Shown here piece after piece: positions 14,837 to 20,251 of a stretch of DNA of 20,251 nt; the first letter of the stretch is position 1; every line of letters begins with the position of its first letter. The position numbers and the translations under genes were made by a program. The notes beneath the pieces are model-generated. The model saw nothing but the letters and a program-made list of their open reading frames with translations, ran no database searches and was not told the origin of the DNA. The stretch is from an uncultured Campylobacter sp. (GTDB taxonomy: Bacteria > Actinomycetota > Actinomycetes > Mycobacteriales > Mycobacteriaceae). The stretch is taken from contig CAMIME010000043.1 of NCBI GenBank assembly GCA_946221035.1, positions 1-20,251 on the forward strand, written 5' to 3'.

Positions 14837-15317
14837 ACCTGAACACCATCGCCCCAGGCACCCCGGGGCAGTCCACGAACCCGAACGCCTCGTACCGGTG
14901 GCGCGCCCGCGTGTTGTCGGGATCCACCCACAGCGCCACCGCGGGCGCCTCCTTCGATTGCGCCAGCTCGACCGCCGCCGTCAACAGGTCCATCCCCAGC
15001 CGGTGCCCCGCGAAGCGGTTTTCCACGGCGATGGCCAGCTCCGGGATGTCCGGCCCCAGGTTGGCGTGGCCGTCCGCCGGCGATGGCCAAAACCGCAGCC
15101 ACACCCCTCCGGCGGGGGTCCGCCACTGGTCGAAGGCGATGATGCCGCCGTCGCGCTCGGGGTCCCAGTCGTCGACGTATCCGGCGACCCCATCCAGCTC
15201 CGCCTCGCCGATCACAGCGTCCTCCTCACCAAAGGCGTCGGCGAGGAAATTGAGCCGCTGCAGGTACGTCCTGTCGGATTCGGTCGCCCGGCGCAGGGTG
15301 AATTTCGGGTTGTCCAT
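14820..15317 (-). CDS. GNAT-family N-acetyltransferase
   Basis: This is a 165-residue single-domain GNAT protein that probably transfers an acetyl group from acetyl-CoA to an unidentified amine. The N-terminal LRRATESDRTYLQRL is a typical beta1-alpha1 start. IPELAIAVENRFAGHRLGMDLL contains the central beta4 strand and the pyrophosphate-binding RxxGxxxG loop. ALWVDPDNTRARHRYEAFGFVD is the classic beta5-alpha4 segment with an N-x-x-A-x-x-x-Y-x-x-x-G-F motif. I chose ATG 15317 over TTG 15326. It starts only 23 bases from the divergent protease gene and is probably leaderless. It faces the AbiEi-like gene 3' end to 3' end. The substrate cannot be inferred. Confidence 0.9.
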   Translation of the reverse strand: MDNPKFTLRRATESDRTYLQRLNFLADAFGEEDAVIGEAELDGVAGYVDDWDPERDGGIIAFDQWRTPAGGVWLRFWPSPADGHANLGPDIPELAIAVENRFAGHRLGMDLLTAAVELAQSKEAPAVALWVDPDNTRARHRYEAFGFVDCPGVPGAMVFRCAEGD

Positions 15318-15324
15318 GCACCTC

Positions 15325-15334
15325 AAGGTACGCT
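15325..15334. promoter_or_regulatory. Overlapping head-to-head -10 elements of two divergent genes
   Basis: On the plus strand TACGCT (15329-15334) ends six bases before ATG 15341. On the minus strand TACCTT (15330-15325) ends seven bases before ATG 15317. The two hexamers share the central TA. Both spacings fit leaderless transcripts. The motif is only TAnnnT, so this is a prediction. Confidence 0.4.
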
Positions 15335-15340
15335 TCCCGC

Positions 15341-16174
15341 ATGACCCGCTCGAGCTTTTGCTTAGCGACGGCTACCGTTGCCAGCCTCACCCTCACCCAA
15401 CTCTCACCGGCCGTCGCCGCCTCGTTGGTGTCCCAAGGCGATCGTGTGCAGGTGGCGGACCGGGGAAACTGCACCATCTCCTTCAACGACCCCTCGCAGA
15501 AGGTCAGCTACACGGCGGGACACTGCGGCAAATCGGGGGAGCGAGCCGTCTCGGGCGGAGCCACCGGGACGTTCTACCCCTCGCAGGAGTACGGAAAGAG
15601 CCTCACGGGCAACGATTGGAGCCTGATCCGCTGGGACGACGGCGTGGAGCTCGGGCCCAACCGGTTTAGCGGCGACACGGTCGTTGAACTCAGCCAGGTG
15701 AAGGTGGGGGAGCGGGTGTGTTCCTACGGTTCGGCGACACTGGCAGTCGTGTGCGGCCCCTATTCGGGGCGGCTGGCCAACAACGTCTACTGGGATACGT
15801 TGTCGGGCAAACCGGGTGATTCTGGCGGGCCCGTGTGGGTAGACGGCAAGGGGTATCTCGCGGTGTATTCGGGGACCAGCACCATTTCCAACGGTTCCGG
15901 GACCAAAGCAGGCCTCATGCGCGCCTCCGTGCCGCTTAACGGGTCTGGGGTGAGCGAGGCGGAGGAGATCGAGTTCATCGGCAAAATCAAGAAGCTGCCG
16001 GAACCGACCCGCCACAGCACCAACACCCCAACGGTGCGCGGCAACGGGGCGACGAAGAGCTCTACCGTGGGGACCATCGCGCTTGTGGTGGTGATCCTCC
16101 TGGGTGCGCTCGTCGCGTCGCTGCCCATGATCGCCCAGGAATTTCCGGGCCTGCTGCAGCGGCTGCCGATCTAG
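15341..16174 (+). CDS. Secreted, C-terminally membrane-anchored trypsin-like serine protease
   Basis: This 277-residue protein is probably an active S1-type protease outside the cytoplasmic membrane. Residues 1-26 are a Sec signal peptide (MTRSSFCLATATVASLTLTQ, then a likely AVA-A cleavage site). The catalytic triad is visible: H61 in TAGHCG, D92 in NDWSLIRWDD and S161 in GKPGDSGGP. Cysteine pairs C44/C62 and C127/C138 are likely disulfides. A Ser/Thr/Asn linker (225-242) leads to one transmembrane helix at about 243-265 (TVGTIALVVVILLGALVASL) and a short tail, so the catalytic domain would face the cell envelope. The small size is typical of streptogrisin-like actinobacterial proteases without a pro-domain. 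ATG 15341 gives a proper n-region and is probably leaderless. Its substrate is unknown. It is convergent with accBC across three bases. Confidence 0.9.
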   Translation: MTRSSFCLATATVASLTLTQLSPAVAASLVSQGDRVQVADRGNCTISFNDPSQKVSYTAGHCGKSGERAVSGGATGTFYPSQEYGKSLTGNDWSLIRWDDGVELGPNRFSGDTVVELSQVKVGERVCSYGSATLAVVCGPYSGRLANNVYWDTLSGKPGDSGGPVWVDGKGYLAVYSGTSTISNGSGTKAGLMRASVPLNGSGVSEAEEIEFIGKIKKLPEPTRHSTNTPTVRGNGATKSSTVGTIALVVVILLGALVASLPMIAQEFPGLLQRLPI

Positions 16175-16177
16175 GCC

Positions 16178-17950
16178 CTACTTCAGCTCCATGAGCACGG
16201 AGGCCTTCGCCACCTGGGCACCGACCTCGACCGCCAGGCCCGTCACCGTTCCGGCTTTGTGTGCCTTCACGGGGTTTTCCATCTTCATCGCCTCGAGCAC
16301 GCACAGAACATCGCCCTCGGCCACCTCATCGCCCTCAGCGACGTTGACCTTGATCACGGAACCCTGCATGGGAGAAGCCACCGCGTCGCCCGACACAGCG
16401 ACCTTGCCTGCGCGACGGCGCTTGGACTTCCGCTTGGCGGTGCCACCCGCGACCAGCTCCTCCGGGAGGGACACCTCGAACCGGCGGCCGGCCACCTCGA
16501 CGGCGAAGGTCTTCCGGGTCGGTGCGTCCTCATCCGACGCAAATTCCGTCTCAGGGGAGTCGGGTAGGCTGCCCCACTCCTCCTCGATCCAGCGGGTGTA
16601 CACATCGAAGCCGTCGCCGTTGCCGGTAAAGGCGGGGTCCTCTAGCACCGCCTTGTGGAACGGGATAACAGTGGGAATGCCCTCGACGGTGTACTCGGCG
16701 AGCGCGCGCCGGGCACGCTCGATCGCCTCCTGGCGAGTCTCGCCGTAGACGATGAGCTTTGCCATCATCGAGTCGAACTGCCCGCCGACGACAGAGCCCG
16801 CGCGAACACCGGAATCCACCCGCACACCGGGGCCCGAGGGCTCCGAATACGCCGTCAAGGTGCCGGGCGCCGGCATGAAGTTCGCCGAGGCGTCCTCGCC
16901 GTTGATGCGGAATTCGATGGCGTGGCCGTGGGGGGCCGGGGTGCCGTCGATAAGCAGTGGCTCGCCGCGCGCGATGCGGAACTGCTGGCGCACGAGGTCG
17001 ATGCCCGTTGTGGCTTCGGTGACGGGGTGCTCCACCTGCAGGCGGGTGTTGACCTCGAGGAAGGAGATCAGGCCGTCGGAACCCACCAGGTACTCCACGG
17101 TGCCAGCGCCGGTGTAGTCGGCCTCGCGGCAGATGGCTTCGGCGGAGGAGTGGATGCGCTCGCGCTGCTCGTCGGTGAGGAAGGGCGCCGGCGCTTCCTC
17201 CACAAGCTTTTGAAAGCGGCGCTGCAGCGAGCAATCACGCGTGCCGACGACCACAGCGTTGCCATGCATATCCGCCAACACCTGCGCCTCCACGTGGCGC
17301 GCCTTGTCCAAGTAGCGCTCCACGAAGCACTCGCCGCGGCCGAACGCAGCAACGGCTTCGCGTGTGGCGGATTCATAGAGTTCGGGGATCTCGTCCAGGG
17401 TGTAGGCGACCTTCATGCCGCGGCCGCCGCCCCCGTACGCCGCCTTAATTGCCACCGGGAGGCCGTGCTCTTTGGCGAAGGCAACCACCTCGTCCGCGCC
17501 TGAGACCGGGTCCTTAGTGCCCGGCGCCATCGGGGCATCGGCTTGCTGCGCGATGCGGCGGGCGGTGACCTTGTCGCCCAGGGCGGCGATGGATTCGGGT
17601 GACGGTCCGATCCAGGTCAGGCCCGCGTCGATGACTTTCTGGGCGAACTCCGCGTTTTCCGAAAGGAAGCCGTAACCGGGGTGGATCGCGTCCGCGCCCG
17701 AACGCTCGGCCGCGGCGAGGATCTTGTCCATGTCTAAGTACGTCTCCGCGGCGGTCTCCCCGCCAAGGGCAAACGCTTCGTCCGCCAAATGCACGAACGG
17801 GGCATCGGCGTCCGAATTCGCGTAGACGGCAACGGAGGCGAGCCCCTCGTCCTTCGCGGCACGGATGACGCGCACGGCGATCTCGCCGCGGTTGGCCACA
17901 AGAACCTTGGTCAACAGGGCAGTAGAAGATTCAGGCGAAAATTCAGGCAC
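16178..17950 (-). CDS. accBC: Acyl-CoA carboxylase alpha subunit (biotin carboxylase plus BCCP)
   Basis: The 590-residue protein is nearly the length of C. glutamicum AccBC (591) and is very similar to it as I recall. It carboxylates its own biotin and, with AccD partners, makes malonyl-CoA, methylmalonyl-CoA and the carboxylated long-chain acyl-CoA for mycolate synthesis. Domains: biotin carboxylase (KVLVANRGEIAVR from 15; ATP-grasp GGGGRGMK at 173-180; FLEVNTRLQVEHP), a basic linker (KRKSKRRRAGK near 505-515) and a biotin carrier domain with AMKM, Lys556 being the biotinylated residue. The start is GTG 17950, with AAGGA about 13 bases upstream. No AccD gene is in the window. thtR lies 60 bases upstream on the same strand, separated by a palindrome that may be an operator. 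Confidence 0.96.
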   Translation of the reverse strand: MPEFSPESSTALLTKVLVANRGEIAVRVIRAAKDEGLASVAVYANSDADAPFVHLADEAFALGGETAAETYLDMDKILAAAERSGADAIHPGYGFLSENAEFAQKVIDAGLTWIGPSPESIAALGDKVTARRIAQQADAPMAPGTKDPVSGADEVVAFAKEHGLPVAIKAAYGGGGRGMKVAYTLDEIPELYESATREAVAAFGRGECFVERYLDKARHVEAQVLADMHGNAVVVGTRDCSLQRRFQKLVEEAPAPFLTDEQRERIHSSAEAICREADYTGAGTVEYLVGSDGLISFLEVNTRLQVEHPVTEATTGIDLVRQQFRIARGEPLLIDGTPAPHGHAIEFRINGEDASANFMPAPGTLTAYSEPSGPGVRVDSGVRAGSVVGGQFDSMMAKLIVYGETRQEAIERARRALAEYTVEGIPTVIPFHKAVLEDPAFTGNGDGFDVYTRWIEEEWGSLPDSPETEFASDEDAPTRKTFAVEVAGRRFEVSLPEELVAGGTAKRKSKRRRAGKVAVSGDAVASPMQGSVIKVNVAEGDEVAEGDVLCVLEAMKMENPVKAHKAGTVTGLAVEVGAQVAKASVLMELK

Positions 17951-17971
17951 GTAAGCATCCCGTCCTTGTAA

Positions 17972-17994
17972 GGGGTGGTGTCACCCCCGTGACA
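17972..17994 (-). promoter_or_regulatory. Palindrome and competing hairpins in the accBC leader
   Basis: TGTCAC-CCCC-GTGACA (17979-17994) is a perfect 16-base inverted repeat 28 bases before the accBC start. It overlaps a second hairpin, GGGGTG-GTGT-CACCCC (17972-17987), so the two RNA structures exclude each other. It may be a repressor operator, for example of a FasR-type regulator known to control accBC in C. glutamicum, or an RNA switch. I cannot confirm the FasR consensus. Confidence 0.45.
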
Positions 17995-18010
17995 TCGGGC
18001 AAATACCGGC

Positions 18011-18904
18011 CTATGTTACAGGCTGGATATTGCCGTGGGGCTCCGGCCCCTGAGCTACAGGGACGCGGACCATGTTGCCCCATTCGGCCCACGACCCGTC
18101 GTAAAGCGCCACGTCCGTGAATCCCAGGATGTGGGTGAGCACGAACCAGGTGTGCGAGGAGCTTTCCCCGAGTTGGCAGTACACCACCGTCCGGGCGTCC
18201 CGGTCGAAGTCAGCGTAGATCTTCCGGATGTCCTCGACCGGGCGGAACAGGGAGTTCGGGAATACCGAGCGGCCCCACGGCACGTTCACGGCGCCGGGAA
18301 TGTGGCCCTGCCTCAGGGTTGTGGCGGGGGATGCGCCGTCAGCCGGCGGGGTGCCTTCGTAGGCTGGCGCCGGCCGGGCGTCGATAAGCTGCAGCGGCGT
18401 GTGTGCGAGCAGGTCGGCTGCGAAGGTGCGCAGCGGGGAGTCGCGGCGCTCAACCACGGGGTAGTCGGAGGGCGGGTACGTGGGCACCACGAAGGAGGTG
18501 TCGCGCTCTTCGCCCATCCAGGCGTCGCGGCCGCCGTCGAGAAGCCGCACGTCGGGGTGGCCGAACAGCTCGAACACCCACGCGGTGTAGGCCGCCCACC
18601 AGTTGGATTTGTCGCCGTAGACCACCACGGTGTCGTCGCGGGAGATGCCCCGGCTGCGCATGAGCTCGGCGAAGGCTTCGCCGTCGATGAAATCGCGCAC
18701 CTGTGGGTCGTTCAAATCATTGGTCCAGTCGATGCGAACGGCGCCCGGGATGTGGCCGATGTCGTAGAGGAACGCGTCCTCATCGCTTTCCACCACCTTG
18801 AGGCCCGGCACACCCAAATGGGCGGAGAGCCACGCCGGCGACACGAACTTCTCGGGGTGGGCGAACTTCTGAAACTGGGGGTTGTCCTCGAATTGAATGC
18901 CCAC
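18011..18904 (-). CDS. thtR: Thiosulfate/3-mercaptopyruvate sulfurtransferase (tandem rhodanese)
   Basis: This is a 297-residue two-domain rhodanese that transfers sulfane sulfur from thiosulfate or 3-mercaptopyruvate to an acceptor. The N-terminal domain (VVESDEDAFLYDIGHIPGA) carries YGDKSN at the active-site loop and is inactive for lack of cysteine. The C-terminal domain (LQLIDARPAPAYEG, GHIPGAVNVPWG) carries CQLGESSSHTW with catalytic Cys243. I chose GTG 18904 rather than the longer frame from 18958, because GGAGG lies nine bases upstream and the protein then begins VGIQFEDNPQFQ, like relatives. The C. glutamicum homologue thtR (cg0803 as I remember) also adjoins accBC, so the pairing is conserved. 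Possible co-transcription with accBC 60 bases downstream. Real substrate not determined. Confidence 0.93.
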   Translation of the reverse strand: MGIQFEDNPQFQKFAHPEKFVSPAWLSAHLGVPGLKVVESDEDAFLYDIGHIPGAVRIDWTNDLNDPQVRDFIDGEAFAELMRSRGISRDDTVVVYGDKSNWWAAYTAWVFELFGHPDVRLLDGGRDAWMGEERDTSFVVPTYPPSDYPVVERRDSPLRTFAADLLAHTPLQLIDARPAPAYEGTPPADGASPATTLRQGHIPGAVNVPWGRSVFPNSLFRPVEDIRKIYADFDRDARTVVYCQLGESSSHTWFVLTHILGFTDVALYDGSWAEWGNMVRVPVAQGPEPHGNIQPVT

Positions 18905-19003
18905 GCCGCTGATCCTCCACCTCGTACTATCACCACGACCTACTACAGCTATTGTCACTGCGGTCGTGCAGGCACCACCTTACATCTCCGCCCGCCGGTC
19001 CCA

Positions 19004-19041
19004 GCACTGTTTAGTGCAGTTTCATGCTGTTGAGTGCACTC
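19004..19041. repeat. AGTGCA repeat cluster in the thtR/Cj0069-family intergenic region
   Basis: GCACT-GTTT-AGTGC (19004-19017) is an inverted repeat. AGTGCA recurs at 19013-19018 and 19033-19038, exactly 20 bases (about two helical turns) apart. The second copy sits in the perfect palindrome GAGTGCACTC (19032-19041). The arrangement suggests an operator for an unidentified regulator. It lies about 100 bases upstream of the thtR start and 200 bases before the plus-strand gene. Confidence 0.4.
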
Positions 19042-19121
19042 TCTCCCGTGACCTCCCGAATGTGGGGTGTGAGGTTAGGCACTATCGCCAATCTCGCCCG
19101 GCGCGCGCCACGGCACACCGC

Positions 19122-19209
19122 TAGCATGAGCGGAGGAACACACAGGTCACGTGATGTTCTGGTTCGCTTACCCGTCCCGTGAGCGCCCGGCCCATCCGCC
19201 CCCGGCGGA
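19122..19209 (+). promoter_or_regulatory. Leader elements upstream of the Cj0069-family gene
   Basis: TAGCAT (19122-19127) is a -10-like hexamer identical to those proposed for upp and prpD. It would give a leader of roughly 120 bases. That leader contains TCCGCC-CCC-GGCGGA (19195-19209), a six-base stem with a tight loop and no U-tract. Nothing else in the 18905-19256 gap is recognisable. Confidence 0.25.
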
Positions 19210-19256
19210 CATCGCTGGCACTAGGTGCGCGGGGCAAATCTATGAAAGGGATTGCT

Positions 19257-20251
19257 GTGAAAAAGGCGATTGTTGTCTTCGAGGTTGAGGGCGGCTCCGA
19301 CAAGTCCTTCGACGGCCACCGCAAGGACACCATGCCCATCGTCAACGCCATCAAGGACAAGGGCTGGCACTCCGAGGTGGTCTACTTCCGCCCCGAGTGG
19401 AGCGAGGACCTGTTCAACTACGTGTCCGAGAACTTCGACGCGTACATCTCCCGCGTGAACCCGGGCAACATCCCGGGCGGCGAGAAGGGCTACTTCGACC
19501 TGCTCACCCGCCTTTCCGAGGCTGGTCTCGTGGGCATGTCCACCCCGGAGGAGATGGTCTCCTACGGCGCCAAGGACGCCCTGGTGAAGCTGAACAAGAC
19601 CGACCTGGTTCCGGAAGACACCGCCGCCTACTACGACGTGGAGTCCTTCCACAACACCTTCCCGACCTCCCTGTCCTACGGCGAGCGCGTGCTCAAGCAG
19701 AACCGCGGCTCCACCGGTTCCGGCATCTGGCGCGTGCGCCTCGCCGACGAGGAGCTGGCACAGTCTGTTGAGCCGGGCACCGCACTGCCGCTGGACACCA
19801 AGCTCAAGTGCACCGAGGCCGTGGACAACCACACCGAGGAGCGCGAGCTCGGCGAGTTCATGGACTTCTGCGACCAGTACATCATCGGTGACAACGGCAT
19901 GCTGGTTGACATGCGCTTCATGCCGCGCATCGTCGAGGGCGAGATCCGCATCCTGCTGGTCGGCCCGCACCCGGTGTTCGTCGTGCACAAGAAGCCGGCT
20001 GAGGGCGGCGACGCGTTCTCCGCGACCCTGTTCTCCGGCGCGAAGTACACCTACCAGAAGCCGGAGGAGTGGCAGGAGCTCGTCGACATGTTCGCCGAGG
20101 CCCGCCCGGTCATCGCCGAGAACCTCGGCGGCGACAACATCCCGCTGATCTGGACCGCGGACTTCATGCTTGCCGACGACGACGAGACCGGCGAGGACAC
20201 CTACGTCCTCGGCGAGATCAACTGCTCCTGCGTCGGCTTCACCTCCGAGCT
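19257..20251 (+). CDS. Cj0069-family protein, ATP-grasp-like, 3' end cut by window edge
   Basis: At least 331 codons run off the right edge. The N-terminal region MKKAIVVFEVEGGSDKSFDG matches what I know as the Cj0069 family, whose function is unestablished. ATP-grasp hallmarks are visible: a nucleotide-binding lysine and Gly/Ser loop (LKQNRGSTGSG, 146-156), a central FMPRIVEGEIRILL (221-234), and a D...E-x-N metal site (TADFML near 300-305 and GEINCSC at 319-325, E320/N322). This suggests ATP-dependent ligase chemistry on an unknown substrate. GTG 19257 is preferred because AAAGGG (19245-19250) precedes it; the in-frame ATG 19242 would add MKGIA and overlap that site. It is divergent from thtR with a long leader. 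The strong GCC/CTG codon bias suggests good expression. Confidence 0.85.
   Translation, partial: MKKAIVVFEVEGGSDKSFDGHRKDTMPIVNAIKDKGWHSEVVYFRPEWSEDLFNYVSENFDAYISRVNPGNIPGGEKGYFDLLTRLSEAGLVGMSTPEEMVSYGAKDALVKLNKTDLVPEDTAAYYDVESFHNTFPTSLSYGERVLKQNRGSTGSGIWRVRLADEELAQSVEPGTALPLDTKLKCTEAVDNHTEERELGEFMDFCDQYIIGDNGMLVDMRFMPRIVEGEIRILLVGPHPVFVVHKKPAEGGDAFSATLFSGAKYTYQKPEEWQELVDMFAEARPVIAENLGGDNIPLIWTADFMLADDDETGEDTYVLGEINCSCVGFTSE

Noticed and set aside
18035..19033. 332-codon plus-strand frame over thtR
   Set aside because: Shadow of the sulfurtransferase, whose rhodanese motifs are unmistakable.
1..20251. tRNA, rRNA, CRISPR, insertion sequences, attachment sites
   Set aside because: No cloverleaf-like segments, regular spaced repeats, transposase motifs or terminal inverted repeats were seen on reading both strands by eye.

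Overview
The window is high-GC actinobacterial DNA, almost certainly from Corynebacterium. The protein sequences of upp, lpdA, prpR, prpDBC, pyc, accBC and thtR closely resemble their corynebacterial counterparts as I remember them. Several genes also appear to be leaderless, with a TAnnnT -10 element six or seven bases before the start codon, which is common in this genus. I see no rRNA, tRNA, CRISPR array, insertion sequence or phage gene.

Layout. Positions 1-958 (minus) hold a translationally coupled pair of unrecognised genes: a 93-residue helical protein and a larger Ala/Pro-rich protein cut by the window's left edge. Positions 1042-4923 (plus) hold upp, a small XRE-family regulator, an M20 amidohydrolase and an LpdA-type flavoprotein that lacks the catalytic cysteines. 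Positions 4920-9993 are the propionate module: prpR (minus) faces away from prpD-prpB-prpC (plus) across an intergenic region full of GCAAA/TTTGC half-sites, and a strong two-tier terminator closes the operon. Positions 10145-13573 encode pyruvate carboxylase. Positions 13756-16174 are accessory: an AbiEi-like/DUF559-like fusion protein, a GNAT acetyltransferase (minus) and a secreted, membrane-tethered trypsin-like protease. Positions 16178-18904 (minus) hold accBC and, upstream of it, the sulfurtransferase gene thtR. After a 352-base divergent intergenic region, an ATP-grasp protein of the Cj0069 family (plus) runs off the right edge.

How the genes fit together. The central part is a C3 metabolic node. 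PrpC condenses propionyl-CoA with oxaloacetate, and PrpD and PrpB convert the product to pyruvate and succinate. Pyc can turn pyruvate back into oxaloacetate, the co-substrate PrpC uses. AccBC is the biotinylated subunit of the acyl-CoA carboxylases that draw on acetyl-CoA and propionyl-CoA for lipid and mycolate synthesis. PrpR probably senses the propionyl-CoA supply. As I recall the C. glutamicum order, prp genes lie between pyc and accBC there, whereas here they lie between lpdA and pyc, which suggests a local rearrangement.

Most of the window is conserved core metabolism and I found no clearly new multi-gene system. The less explained items are the coupled pair at the left edge, the head-to-head overlapping promoters at 15325-15334, the AbiEi/nuclease-like fusion, and the repeat-bearing leaders of accBC and the Cj0069-family gene.
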